In this document: positions 18,679-27,631 of the stretch, one piece after another
Position numbering within the stretch: position 1 is the first letter of the stretch
Layout of the letters: each line of letters begins with the position of its first letter
Assembly (NCBI GenBank): GCA_963664635.1
Contig: OY761542.1
Span: 1,612,001 to 1,676,000 of the forward strand
Direction: 5' to 3'
DNA length: 64,000 nt
Source: VXNE01 sp963664635
GTDB taxonomy: Bacteria > Pseudomonadota > Gammaproteobacteria > Pseudomonadales > Azotimanducaceae
The notes under the pieces: generated by a model
What the model saw: only the letters and a program-made list of their open reading frames with translations
What the model was told of the DNA's origin: nothing
Database searches by the model: none
Translations under genes and position numbers: made by a program

Positions 18679-18879
18679 ATGACACACGGCTGGGTCTCCC
18701 TCTTCCCCAAGCGTCGTCGAGACCGACTCGGTCCCGATGTCTACGGCTCACCTGTTGACGACACAATCGACCCAGCTACCGCTGACGACGTTGCCGAACT
18801 CGTCTCCCTCATCCTCAACCAGGAGCACTCCGACGAGGCTCCCGATTCCGCCAGCCAATCCAGCGACGATTCCCCCTGA
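18679..18879 (+). CDS. Small hypothetical protein upstream of membrane protein
   Basis: 66 residues beginning MTHGWVSLFPKRRRDRLG, ending in an acidic, serine-rich tail (SDEAPDSASQSSDDSP). Codon third positions are strongly C-biased, as in the next gene, which supports real coding. The stop codon is three bases before the GTG of the membrane protein, suggesting translational coupling. No domain is recognised and the ribosome-binding site is weak. It belongs to the cassette that occupies the expected pyrH position. Confidence 0.45.
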   Translation: MTHGWVSLFPKRRRDRLGPDVYGSPVDDTIDPATADDVAELVSLILNQEHSDEAPDSASQSSDDSP

Positions 18880-18882
18880 CAG

Positions 18883-19581
18883 GTGAACCTTGCCTCCTTC
18901 GTACTCCCAACCCTTCTCGGGTATTGGATCGTCTACCGGACCCACCTCTTCAAGCCAACCCTAGCCCAGACGCCTCCCTACACCTTCGCACTTCTTTGCG
19001 CCATCGTCGGCCTCGCTCTCGGCCTCTTCGCTACGGCGTACGCCTACGCCCTCCACGCTCTCATCCACTCGCCCCCGACCGACACCGCCGGCTGGTTCCG
19101 CTCCCAATTGAACCTCGACGACATGTCCACCTTCCTGATCCTCCTCTTCAGCACTCCCTTCGTGCCCTGGGTAACCAACCTCATCTACACCGAGAAGGAC
19201 GTCGCCCGCGACTGGCTCGTTCCGGGCGAAAGCCCCTTCGACCGCATCCTTCGCGAAGCCTTCGAATACCGCAGGACCCACAACAACCGCGGCGGCTTGG
19301 TGGAGGTCGTTACTCACACCTCCGACTCCTACATAGGGTTCGTCAAAGGCCCAAACTTCCCATGGGAATGGCCCGACGACGTGCTCATCGTCCCCCTGGT
19401 TATCGGCTACCGACACGCCGATACCCGACACCTCGTCCCGACTGCGCGCTACTCGAAAGGCAAAACCGTCAGCGAGCTCGCGCTGCCGCGTTCCTCCGTC
19501 GCCTCCATCACCAACGTCACCCCCACCAGCTTCGGCCCCGCACGATCAGCCGCCCTTCCCGCCACTTCCTCCGACCCATAA
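18883..19581 (+). CDS. Hypothetical membrane protein, two transmembrane helices
   Basis: 232 residues. The first hydrophobic segment is at about residues 4-20 (ASFVLPTLLGYWIVY) and the second at about 33-56 (TFALLCAIVGLALGLFATAYAYAL), followed by a soluble C-terminal domain with DDVLIVPLVIGYRHADTRHL. The arrangement (two-helix anchor plus a small cytoplasmic beta-rich domain) resembles uncharacterised two-helix island proteins, but no family can be named. Codon use differs from neighbours (fewer G-ending, more C-ending codons), which suggests transfer. It lies inside the tsf-frr interval and is coupled to the 66-residue frame upstream. Confidence 0.65.
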   Translation: MNLASFVLPTLLGYWIVYRTHLFKPTLAQTPPYTFALLCAIVGLALGLFATAYAYALHALIHSPPTDTAGWFRSQLNLDDMSTFLILLFSTPFVPWVTNLIYTEKDVARDWLVPGESPFDRILREAFEYRRTHNNRGGLVEVVTHTSDSYIGFVKGPNFPWEWPDDVLIVPLVIGYRHADTRHLVPTARYSKGKTVSELALPRSSVASITNVTPTSFGPARSAALPATSSDP

Positions 19582-20261
19582 AGGACGTTGTCGGTACCAC
19601 CTTCCGCTTCCTCCGGACGATCCCTTCGAGACGGGCTCTCGTGAAAGGACCGAGCCTCGCCAGCGAGTCTCGGCCCTGCATTGAGGAGGTAGGGCACAGG
19701 GGTGCGGCCACCGCGTGCGATGGGTTGTGGTCGGCATGATCCGCGCCGCGTGCGGCGGACGACGACCCGCGTGGGGGCGGCCCCGGTTTGTGGCCCTGCG
19801 GCGGGTGGTCGTCGCGAGGTTCGTCAGGCCGGCGCCCAGTTGACGGCCATGGTGCCGTCGGGGCGCGTTTCGAGATAGCCGAACTCGTCGAGCTTGGCGA
19901 GCCATCGCGGCGCGTTGCGGCGCACGACGAGGGCCTCGTAGTCGACCTCGGGGTCGCGGCGCTCGGGGCCGGGTACAGTCCGGGGCTCGTGACCGATGCG
20001 GTCCGGATCAGTTTGTGATCGGGGACCTCGCGTCCAATTAATTCGGACGACCAGCGCCCGCCTTCGCCGTTCATTCTCCCCAACACGACACCGCGCCAAC
20101 AACACCGTCGCACCCACCCGCGTTTCATCCGTCGGGGTGGCCGGAGAAAGCTCAGGCCATGAGCGTTTGGTCCGTTCGAAGTCAAATCGCTTTTTCGGGG
20201 GCGCCGCGTTGACGAAATCCGCGGTCGGTGACATGGTTCCGGCATCCCCGGAGGTGCCGCC
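19582..20261. other. Intergenic remainder of the tsf-frr insertion
   Basis: About 680 bases with no convincing gene. A 137-codon minus-strand frame (19824-20234) is listed separately. No pyrH-like sequence (no GGDxxG or UMP-kinase motifs) is seen on either strand. Just before frr there is a GGAGGTG ribosome-binding site. Confidence 0.5.
19824..20234 (-). CDS. Doubtful hypothetical ORF
   Basis: A 137-codon frame starting with ATG at 20234, divergent from frr. The last ~45 residues look protein-like (DPEVDYEALVV, PRWLAKLDEFGYLETRPDG) and could be a fragment of a real domain; the first half is Arg-rich and low in secondary-structure signal. No family recognised. It may be a fragment left by the rearrangement that removed pyrH. 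Confidence 0.25.
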   Translation of the reverse strand: MSPTADFVNAAPPKKRFDFERTKRSWPELSPATPTDETRVGATVLLARCRVGENERRRRALVVRINWTRGPRSQTDPDRIGHEPRTVPGPERRDPEVDYEALVVRRNAPRWLAKLDEFGYLETRPDGTMAVNWAPA

Positions 20262-20825
20262 ATGGAACTCATCGACGAAATCAAGGAGGACGCGGACGCC
20301 CGCATGGGCAAGTCCCTTGATGCCCTGCACGAGACGTTCGCCCGGATCCGGACCGGCCGGGCGCATCCCTCCCTGCTGAACTCCGTCAAGGTTCCCTACT
20401 ACGGCGCCGACACGCCGATCCAGCAGGTCGCGACCATCACGGTCGAGGAGGGTCGAACGCTCGTCATCTCGCCCTGGGAGAAGAAGATGCTTCCCGCGAT
20501 CGAGAAGGCGATCCTGCGCAGCGATCTGGGGTTGACGCCGGCGTCCTCGGCGGATATCGTGCGGTTGCCCCTGCCGCCCCTCAGCGAGGAGAACCGCCGC
20601 GACCTCACGCGCCAGGCCCGGCACGAGGCCGAACTTGCGCGGGTGGCGATGCGCAACGTGCGCAGGGACGCGATCCACGACGTGCGCGAGTTCCTCAAGG
20701 AGAAGGAGATCACCGAGGACGATGCCTTCAAGGCGGAGGGCGACATCCAGAAGATCACCGACGGCCGCATCGAAGAGGCCGACGAGACCCTCGCGCGCAA
20801 GGAAGCGGACCTGCTGGAAATTTGA
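20262..20825 (+). CDS. frr: Ribosome recycling factor
   Basis: Splits post-termination ribosomes together with EF-G. 187 residues, the usual length, with FARIRTGRAHPSLLNSVKV and the C-terminal helix EENRRDLTRQARHEAELARVAMRNVRRDA. A clear GGAGGTG lies just upstream of the ATG. It keeps its usual place in the rpsB-tsf-(pyrH)-frr-uppS order except that pyrH is missing. Confidence 0.97.
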   Translation: MELIDEIKEDADARMGKSLDALHETFARIRTGRAHPSLLNSVKVPYYGADTPIQQVATITVEEGRTLVISPWEKKMLPAIEKAILRSDLGLTPASSADIVRLPLPPLSEENRRDLTRQARHEAELARVAMRNVRRDAIHDVREFLKEKEITEDDAFKAEGDIQKITDGRIEEADETLARKEADLLEI

Positions 20826-20976
20826 GGACGATTTGCACGTTTGCCGGCGGGGTCGGGGACTAGAATCTCCAGCAGCGTCGACGCGGCTCCCGTGTCGCGC
20901 AACGACGACCGTCGCGGGCCTCTTCCCGGCGTGCGGCATTCCGGGTGGACCGAGGGTCCAGGTGGACGAGGAGCGC

Positions 20977-21735
20977 ATGTCCGAAGCCCGCTTCGAGGAT
21001 GGAGTCGCATCGGCGGCACGCGGAACCGCGCGCGTGCCGCGCCACGTCGCCATCATCATGGACGGCAATCGCCGTTGGGCGGCCCGACGCGGACTGCCGG
21101 TGGCCGCCGGCCACCGCGCCGGAGCGAAGAACGTCCGCCCGGTCGCGGACGCGTGCGCCGAGGCGGGTGTCGAGTTCCTGACCCTGTTCGCCTTCAGCAC
21201 GGAGAACTGGCGGCGTCCGCCACACGAGATCCGCCCGCTCATGAAGCTCATGCGGGAGTTTCTCTCCAACGACATCGAGGAGTTGCGGGAGCGTGGCGTG
21301 CGGCTGCGCATCGTCGGCGACCGCGGGCGTTTCGCCCGCGACCTGCGCGCGCTGATGGACCGGGCCGAGCGCATGACGGGGGGGAACCGCGGCCTGACCC
21401 TCAATATCGCCGCGGGGTACGGGGGGCGATGGGATATCGCCCAGGCCGCCAGGCGGATGGCGGAGGACGCCCGCGCCGGCCGGCTCGACCCGGAGCGCGT
21501 CGACGATGATCTGTTCGCTTCCTACCTGAAGCTCTCCGGGGCGGGGCTGCCGCCGCCGGACCTGTGCATCCGCACGGGCGGCGACCGGCGCATCAGCAAC
21601 TTCCTGTTGTGGGACATCGCCTACACCGAGCTGTACTTCGCGCCCGACTGCTGGCCGGATTTCGGGGCTCGCGAACTGGCGGTCGCCTTCTCCGACTTCG
21701 ATGCCCGCGGGCGGCGCTTCGGTCGCCGCGCCTGA
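20977..21735 (+). CDS. uppS: Undecaprenyl diphosphate synthase (isoprenyl transferase)
   Basis: Makes the C55 lipid carrier for peptidoglycan and LPS/O-antigen synthesis. Signature HVAIIMDGNRRWA (catalytic Asp29), LTLFAFSTENWRRP, GGDRRISNFLLWDIAYTEL (cis-prenyltransferase signature) and the closing YTELYFAPDCWPDF are present; 252 residues is normal. The ATG at 20977 has GAGGAG just upstream; about 18 residues of non-conserved N-terminus precede the core. It is followed by cdsA after 18 bases; dxr is not in this block. Confidence 0.96.
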   Translation: MSEARFEDGVASAARGTARVPRHVAIIMDGNRRWAARRGLPVAAGHRAGAKNVRPVADACAEAGVEFLTLFAFSTENWRRPPHEIRPLMKLMREFLSNDIEELRERGVRLRIVGDRGRFARDLRALMDRAERMTGGNRGLTLNIAAGYGGRWDIAQAARRMAEDARAGRLDPERVDDDLFASYLKLSGAGLPPPDLCIRTGGDRRISNFLLWDIAYTELYFAPDCWPDFGARELAVAFSDFDARGRRFGRRA

Positions 21736-21753
21736 ACCGTTCGCGGAAGGCTC

Positions 21754-22551
21754 TTGCTGAAGCGGCGCATCGCCACGGCCCTGGTGGTCGCACCGGTGGT
21801 CGTGGCCGGGGTGGTGCTGCTGCCCGTGGGTCCTTTCGCGCTCTTCGTGGCGCTCCTGGCGGCGCCGGGACTCTACGAGTGGGCGGGCCTGACGGGTTTC
21901 GGGAGCGTCGCCGCGAGGCTGGCGTACACCCTGGCCGGCGCGGCGGGCCTCGGGCTCCTCTGGACGGTCCCGGCGGCATGGCCGCTCGTGCTGGTCGTGG
22001 CGGTGCTGTTCTGGGTCGCCGCCGCGGCGTTCGTCTTGAGCTTTCCCGCGGGGCGGCGGCTTGCGGCGCGCCGGGCGGCAATGGCCCTCGCGGGCGCACC
22101 GGTCTTCGCGGGGGCGTGGCTGGGCCTGGTGGTCCTGAAGGGACACGCATCCGGGCATTGGCTGATCGTGTGGATGTTCGTGCTCGTCTGGGCGGCGGAC
22201 AGCGGCGCCTACTTCGCGGGCCGCGCGTTCGGGCGGCGCCGCCTCGCGCCCCGGGTCAGTCCGGGCAAGACCTGGGAGGGCGCGCTGGGCGGTACGGCGC
22301 TCGCGGTGGCTGGCGCGGGTCTCGTCGCCGGGGGCCTGGGCTGGTCGCCGCTCCCGGTCTGGGTCGCCCTGGCCGCCGGGCTGGCCGTCGTTGCCATCGC
22401 CGGAGACCTGTTCGAGAGCGCGGTGAAGCGCGCGCGGGACGTCAAGGACTCGGGGGGGCTGCTGCCGGGGCACGGCGGCGTGCTGGACCGGATCGACTCC
22501 ACGGTGGCCGTCGCGCCCGTCTTCGCCCTCTGTCTGCCCGTGCTGGTATGA
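21754..22551 (+). CDS. cdsA: Phosphatidate cytidylyltransferase CdsA
   Basis: CTP-dependent activation of phosphatidic acid to CDP-diacylglycerol in the inner membrane. About seven to eight hydrophobic segments cover most of the 265 residues. The CDP-diglyceride signature is intact near the C-terminus: SAVKRARDVKDSGGLLPGHG followed by GVLDRIDS. The likely start is TTG at 21754 (LLKRRIATALVV), 18 bases after uppS. The usual next gene, dxr, is absent; rseP follows after ~70 bases. Confidence 0.95.
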   Translation: MLKRRIATALVVAPVVVAGVVLLPVGPFALFVALLAAPGLYEWAGLTGFGSVAARLAYTLAGAAGLGLLWTVPAAWPLVLVVAVLFWVAAAAFVLSFPAGRRLAARRAAMALAGAPVFAGAWLGLVVLKGHASGHWLIVWMFVLVWAADSGAYFAGRAFGRRRLAPRVSPGKTWEGALGGTALAVAGAGLVAGGLGWSPLPVWVALAAGLAVVAIAGDLFESAVKRARDVKDSGGLLPGHGGVLDRIDSTVAVAPVFALCLPVLV

Positions 22552-22623
22552 TCGGAACGCGGGCCGGCCGATGCCCGGTGCGCCGGCTTTCCTGAGGTTC
22601 CGTCAGGCGAGGTTCCGTCAGGC

Positions 22624-23952
22624 ATGGATGCACTCTGGTACGTCTTCTACCTGCTGATCACGCTGGGCGTCCTCGTCACGGTCCACGAGTTCGGCCACTA
22701 CGTCGTCGCACGCGCGTCGGGCGTGCGGATCCTGCGGTTCTCGGTGGGACTGGGGCGGCCGCTCTACCTGTGGAAGGACAGCCGCGGCACGGAGTTCGTC
22801 ATCGCGGCGATCCCCCTCGGGGGCTACCTGCGCATGTACGAGTCCGGCGACGCGGCTGCCGGGGCGGACAACTCCGGCGACAAGGCGTTCGACCGTCTGT
22901 CGCCGTGGTGGCGCATCGCCATCGCCTGCGCCGGCCCGGCCGCCAATTTCGTGCTCGCTTTCCTGGTCTACTGGTTCATCGCGGTCATGGGCGTGACCGT
23001 GTTCCCGCCCATGGTGGGCGCCGTCGCGCCGGATTCGGCCGCCGCGTCCGCGGGTATCCGCGCCGGTCAGGAACTCGTCCGGGTGGACGGCCGCGAGACG
23101 CGTACGTGGACAGACGTGGGCATGGGGCTCGCCAGGCGCCTCGGTGACTCCGGCGCGATCGATATCGAGGCGCGGTGGCCTGCGTCGAACGTCACGGCCC
23201 GCCATGCCGTCGCCATCGATGACTGGCACCGGCTGGAGGAGGAGCCGGATCTGCTCGGCTCCCTCGGCATTTCGCCGGCCCTGCCGGCGGTGGTCGGCGA
23301 GGTGCTCGAGGACAGCGCGGCGGAGCGCGCGGGGTTCGAGGCCTGGGACCGTGTGCTGCGGGTCGGCGAAGCGCCCGTCCTCGGCTGGTCCGACTGGGTG
23401 CGGGCCGTCAGTTCGTCGCCGGACGTCGCGCTGCGGGTCGTGGTGGCGCGGGACGGCGGCGAAGTCGGTCTGACGCTGGTGCCGGAGGCGGTGCCGGCCG
23501 TCGATGGCGGGACGGTCGGCTTTGCCGGCATGCGCGCGCCGACGCGGACCATCCGCTCGTCCTTCCTCGGGGGCATGGTGGCCGGAGCGCGGGAGACGGC
23601 GCGCAACACCGTGCTGACGCTCGCCCTGCTGAAGAAGATGGTCGCGGGCCTGGTGTCGCCGAAGAACCTCTCCGGGCCCATCATGATCGCCAAGGTGGCC
23701 AAGGACTCGGCGGAGTCCGGCTGGCGGAGCTTTCTCGGCATACTGGCGCTCCTGTCGATCAGCCTGGGCGTGATCAACCTGCTGCCGATCCCGATCCTCG
23801 ACGGCGGCCACATCCTGTTCGCCACGGCCGAGATCGTCGCGCGGCGGCCGATGTCGGAGCGCGTCCAGGCGATCGGCCTGCGCATGGGCCTGTTCGTCGT
23901 GTCGTGCATGATGCTCCTGGCCATCTACAACGACGTGACCCGGTTCCTGTGA
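22624..23952 (+). CDS. rseP: RIP zinc metalloprotease RseP
   Basis: Site-2 intramembrane protease; in relatives it cleaves anti-sigma-E RseA and leftover signal peptides. HEFGHY at residues 21-26 in the first membrane helix is the zinc site, completed by LLPIPILDGGH near the C-terminus. Two tandem PDZ domains lie between (about residues 125-205 and 220-290: DSAAASAGIRAGQELVRVDG and DSAAERAGFEAWDRVLRVGE). 442 residues is full length. Immediately upstream of bamA, the standard envelope-stress/assembly order. Confidence 0.97.
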   Translation: MDALWYVFYLLITLGVLVTVHEFGHYVVARASGVRILRFSVGLGRPLYLWKDSRGTEFVIAAIPLGGYLRMYESGDAAAGADNSGDKAFDRLSPWWRIAIACAGPAANFVLAFLVYWFIAVMGVTVFPPMVGAVAPDSAAASAGIRAGQELVRVDGRETRTWTDVGMGLARRLGDSGAIDIEARWPASNVTARHAVAIDDWHRLEEEPDLLGSLGISPALPAVVGEVLEDSAAERAGFEAWDRVLRVGEAPVLGWSDWVRAVSSSPDVALRVVVARDGGEVGLTLVPEAVPAVDGGTVGFAGMRAPTRTIRSSFLGGMVAGARETARNTVLTLALLKKMVAGLVSPKNLSGPIMIAKVAKDSAESGWRSFLGILALLSISLGVINLLPIPILDGGHILFATAEIVARRPMSERVQAIGLRMGLFVVSCMMLLAIYNDVTRFL

Positions 23953-24035
23953 ACGCACCGGGCAGCGCGCCTTCGCCCCCTCGCAACATCCGGGTTAAGC
24001 TCCCGCGACCCGCAGTTCCAGGAGAGGTCCAGCCC

Positions 24036-26501
24036 ATGCATCGCGCGACCGGATGGCGCCGGTTCGGACGCGGACGGACACGCCGGCCGCAGGGGCCCGT
24101 CCGTGCCTCGGGAAGCCCGCGGTCGGTGGCGGCAGCCGTGGTGGCGACCGCCCTGGCGGTGGTCCTGGCGGTGCCGGCCGCGGCCTGGGACACGTTTCGG
24201 GTGACGGACATCCGCCTGCAGGGACTGCAGCGCGTGTCGGCCGGCACGGTCTTCAACCTGCTGCCCGTCGAGGTCGGCGACCCGGTGGACGCCGTTGCCG
24301 TGCGCGAGCTGATCCGCTCGCTGTTCGCCTCCGGCTATTTCGACGACGTGCAGGCCCTGCGCGACGGCAGCGTGCTGATCGTCGCGGTCGACGAACGTCC
24401 GGCCATCGAGTCCATCGAGATCGATGGCAACAAGGCCATCAAGACCGAGTCCCTGCTCGAGGGACTGGGCAACCAGGGGCTGCGCGAGGGCGAGATCTTC
24501 AAGCAGGCGACCCTCGAGCGGGTGGGCCTCGAACTCGAACGGCAGTACGTTGCGCAGGGCCGGTACGCGGCGACGATCGACACCGCGGCGGAGGAGTTGC
24601 CGCGCAACCGGGTCGCGATCGAGATCGACATCGAGGAAGGCAAGAACTCCGGCATCCAGCACATCAACGTCGTCGGCAACACCATTTTCCCGCGGAAGGA
24701 CCTGCTGGACGAACTCGACCTCAAGCATCCGAGCCTGTTCTCGTTCTTCCGCGGCGGGGACAAGTACTCGCGCGAGAAGCTGTCGGGGGACCTGGAGAAA
24801 CTCGAGTCCTACTATCAGGACCGCGGCCATGTGGAGATGTCCATCACGTCGACGCAGGTGAGCGTCACGCCGGACAAGCAGCGCGTCTACGTGACGGTGA
24901 ACGTCGACGAGGGCGGCGAGTACACCATCGGCGACGTGGATCTCATCGGCGAACTGAACGACGTCGATCCGGAAGCCGTGCGCGGCCTGTTCCTCGTCGA
25001 GCCCGGTCAGACGTTTTCGCGGGCCCTGGTCACGGCGACCGAGGAACGCATCACCTCGGTGCTCGGCAACTCCGGCTACACGTTCGCCTCCGCATCCGGA
25101 ATCCCGGAGATCCACGAGGACGGCACGGTGGACGTGACGTTCTACATCGACGCCGGCAACCGCGCCTATGTGCGGCGCTTGTCGTTCGCGGGCAATACGC
25201 TCACCCACGACGAGGTGCTGCGGCGCGAGATGCGGCAGATGGAGGGGGGCTGGGCGTCCGCGGCCATGATCGACCTGTCGAAGGTGCGGCTCGAGCGGCT
25301 CGGCTACTTCGAGGAGGTCAACGTGGAAACGCCCGAGGCGCCGGGCACGGACGACCAGATCGACGTCGAATTCACCGTCAAGGAACAGCCGACGGGCAGC
25401 ATCACCGGCACCGTCGGGTACAGCGAGGGCTGGGGCCTGATCCTGTCCGCCGGCTATCAGCAGCAGAACGTCGCGGGTACGGGCAACAGCCTGGGCGTGA
25501 ACCTGAGCTGGAGCGACTTCGTGAAGTCGGTCCATTTCAACTACTTCGATCCCTACTTCACGGCGGACGGAGTGAGCCGCGGCTACAACCTGTTCTTTCG
25601 CCGTTCGGACTTCCATGGGCGGAATCTGGCCCGGTTCTCCACCGATGCCGTTGGCGGAGGCGTCAACTTCGGCATTCCGGTGGGCGAGACGCAACGGCTG
25701 CAGTTCGGGCTCACGGTCGAGCAGACGAAGATCACCGAGGGGCTCTTCGCGGCGCTTGAGATCGCGGATTTCATCGACCGGGAGGGCGAGGATTTCCTGA
25801 ACTTCAAGGCGGAGGCGCTGTGGCGGCGTTCCACCCTGAACCGCGGGCTGTTTCCGACGGCCGGCCGGTCGCAGTCGCTGGCCCTGGAGGTCGCGGTCCC
25901 GGGCAGCGACCTGTCGTTCTACAAGCTGCGCTACGACGGTGACATGTACTTTCCGTTCGGGCCGAACTGGTCGCTGCGCCTGCGCGCGGAAGTCGGCTAC
26001 GGCGGGATCTTCGGGGACACCGAGACCTTCCCCTTCTACGAGCACTTCTTCGCCGGCGGCTTCGGGTCCGTACGCGGGTTCGAGAACAGCACCCTGGGTC
26101 CGCGGGCGACGGAAGGCCCCAACACGATCGTCTACGACCGCGACGGTTCCCCCATCGGCGGCAACCTGATGGTGGTGGGGGGCGCGGAGCTGATCTTCCC
26201 GCTGCCGCTCGTCGAGAACATGCGCCAGTTCCGTCCGGTGCTGTTCGTCGACGTCGGCAACGTCTTCAACACCGACTGCCCGACCGCCGAGCGCCTCGCG
26301 GCCGCGAGCGGCGTGGCGATCGAGGAGATCGTGCTGCGGTGCCCGGAACCCTCGGTGGAGGAACTGCGCTACAGCGCCGGCCTTTCGGTGACGTGGCTCA
26401 CGGGGATGGGCCCGATGACGTTCGCTTTGGCCATCCCGTTCAATTCGGCTCCCTGGGACGAGGAGGAGCGGTTCTCGTTCGAGCTGGGACGAACGTTCTG
26501 A
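24036..26501 (+). CDS. bamA: Outer membrane assembly factor BamA
   Basis: Core of the BAM complex folding outer-membrane barrels. The ATG at 24036 follows AGGAGAG. A long basic N-region and hydrophobic core ending AVPAAAWD form the signal peptide. Five POTRA repeats follow (e.g. VTDIRLQGLQRVSAGTVFNL, IQHINVVGNTIFPRKDLLDE, VRRLSFAGNTLTHDEVLRRE), then the 16-strand barrel with the lid motif FGSVRGFENSTLG and a C-terminal Phe. 821 residues. The usual downstream skp-lpxD-fabZ-lpxA genes are absent here, so a synteny break lies right after the stop. Confidence 0.97.
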   Translation: MHRATGWRRFGRGRTRRPQGPVRASGSPRSVAAAVVATALAVVLAVPAAAWDTFRVTDIRLQGLQRVSAGTVFNLLPVEVGDPVDAVAVRELIRSLFASGYFDDVQALRDGSVLIVAVDERPAIESIEIDGNKAIKTESLLEGLGNQGLREGEIFKQATLERVGLELERQYVAQGRYAATIDTAAEELPRNRVAIEIDIEEGKNSGIQHINVVGNTIFPRKDLLDELDLKHPSLFSFFRGGDKYSREKLSGDLEKLESYYQDRGHVEMSITSTQVSVTPDKQRVYVTVNVDEGGEYTIGDVDLIGELNDVDPEAVRGLFLVEPGQTFSRALVTATEERITSVLGNSGYTFASASGIPEIHEDGTVDVTFYIDAGNRAYVRRLSFAGNTLTHDEVLRREMRQMEGGWASAAMIDLSKVRLERLGYFEEVNVETPEAPGTDDQIDVEFTVKEQPTGSITGTVGYSEGWGLILSAGYQQQNVAGTGNSLGVNLSWSDFVKSVHFNYFDPYFTADGVSRGYNLFFRRSDFHGRNLARFSTDAVGGGVNFGIPVGETQRLQFGLTVEQTKITEGLFAALEIADFIDREGEDFLNFKAEALWRRSTLNRGLFPTAGRSQSLALEVAVPGSDLSFYKLRYDGDMYFPFGPNWSLRLRAEVGYGGIFGDTETFPFYEHFFAGGFGSVRGFENSTLGPRATEGPNTIVYDRDGSPIGGNLMVVGGAELIFPLPLVENMRQFRPVLFVDVGNVFNTDCPTAERLAAASGVAIEEIVLRCPEPSVEELRYSAGLSVTWLTGMGPMTFALAIPFNSAPWDEEERFSFELGRTF

Positions 26502-26526
26502 TCCGCCGCCGCCGCGCGCGGACCGT

Positions 26527-27546
26527 TTACCAGACATCTTCCCACGCGCCGCTCGCCGCGGAGCGGTAGATGGCGAGGGCAGTGCGCAGTTCGCCGAGTG
26601 ACTCCTCGGGCCCGGCCCGCAGTGGCGCACCGTCGAGGACCGCTTGCGCGAAGTCGGCCAGTTCCGGTCCGAAGGACGCGGCGTACCCGGCGGGCTCGAT
26701 CAGGCGTTTGCCGTCCCGGTGCGCGTCGTTGTAGAGCCGCACCGCGCGGTCGGGCCCGCCTATGGCGATTTCTCCCTCGGTGCCGGTGATGCGCCACAGG
26801 TCGTCCGGCCCGAGGATCGAGTCGCAGTAGAGGGCCTCGAACGCCGCCGTCCGGCCGGACCGGAACCGCAGCAGGGCGTGCGCCAGGGACTCGCCGTCCA
26901 TCCTGCCGAGGGGCCGCCCGAGCGTCGCGACCACCGCGTCGATCTCGCCCAGCCACATGCGCAGCGGGCGGATCCAGTGCGAGCCGCCGTCGATGACGAT
27001 GCCCCCGCCCATCCGCGCCGCGTCGAAACGCCAGGGACGGGCTTCTTTCGGGCGCAGGAACACGTCCCGGCGCGTGCTGTTTGCGAACCGGGCCCTGGCC
27101 GAGATCGGTTCGCCGATCGCCCCGGCCTCGATGGCTTGCCGGGCGCTGACGACCTCCGGCCAGTACTGGGCGTTTTCCGCGACCATGAACACCGTGCCGG
27201 CGCTTCGGGCCGCCGCGAGAATCCGGTCGCAGGCGTCGAGGGTGGGGGCCATAGGCTTTTCGAGGAGGACGTGCTTGCCGGCGCCGAGGCAGCGCATGGC
27301 CGCTTCCTCGTGCAGGTCGTGGGGCAGCATGATGTCCACGGCGTCGAAGTCGCCGGCCGCCAGCGCGTCGTCCAGGGAAGCGAAAGTCCGTGCGCCGGTT
27401 TCGCCGGCCAAGGCTCCGGCCCTGGCCGCGTCGACATCGATCGCCGCCGTGACGCGGACTCTCGGGGCGTCCTTGCGGAGCCCGTCGAGGTGGAAGCGTG
27501 CGATACCCCCACAGCCGAGGAATGCGAGTTTCAGGGTGGAGGGCAT
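26527..27546 (-). CDS. Gfo/Idh/MocA family NAD(P)-dependent oxidoreductase
   Basis: 339 residues. N-terminal Rossmann fold with LAFLGCGGIARFHLDGL, and the family hallmark EKPMAPTLDACDRIL (Lys of the EKP motif). The C-terminal alpha/beta domain carries GGGIVIDGGSHWIRPLRMWLG, the DxxxH-type catalytic segment. Substrate cannot be told; relatives act on sugars, inositols or amino-sugar derivatives. The ATG at 27546 is chosen because the Rossmann strand begins at once; upstream frame lacks homology. It is divergent from the PhyH-type dioxygenase with an 85-base shared promoter region, hinting at a common catabolic or small-molecule role. Confidence 0.9.
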   Translation of the reverse strand: MPSTLKLAFLGCGGIARFHLDGLRKDAPRVRVTAAIDVDAARAGALAGETGARTFASLDDALAAGDFDAVDIMLPHDLHEEAAMRCLGAGKHVLLEKPMAPTLDACDRILAAARSAGTVFMVAENAQYWPEVVSARQAIEAGAIGEPISARARFANSTRRDVFLRPKEARPWRFDAARMGGGIVIDGGSHWIRPLRMWLGEIDAVVATLGRPLGRMDGESLAHALLRFRSGRTAAFEALYCDSILGPDDLWRITGTEGEIAIGGPDRAVRLYNDAHRDGKRLIEPAGYAASFGPELADFAQAVLDGAPLRAGPEESLGELRTALAIYRSAASGAWEDVW

Positions 27547-27631
27547 GGCGTAACTCCCGTCGGTCCGGGGCGATCCGCGACGGGTCGCCGGTGATAGTAT
27601 TTTCCCCGATCCGGGGGATGGAGGACGACTC

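Noticed and set aside
23925..26630. A 901-codon minus-strand open frame opposite bamA
   Set aside because: BamA is unambiguous on the plus strand with POTRA and barrel motifs; the antisense frame shows no domain and is only a GC-bias shadow.
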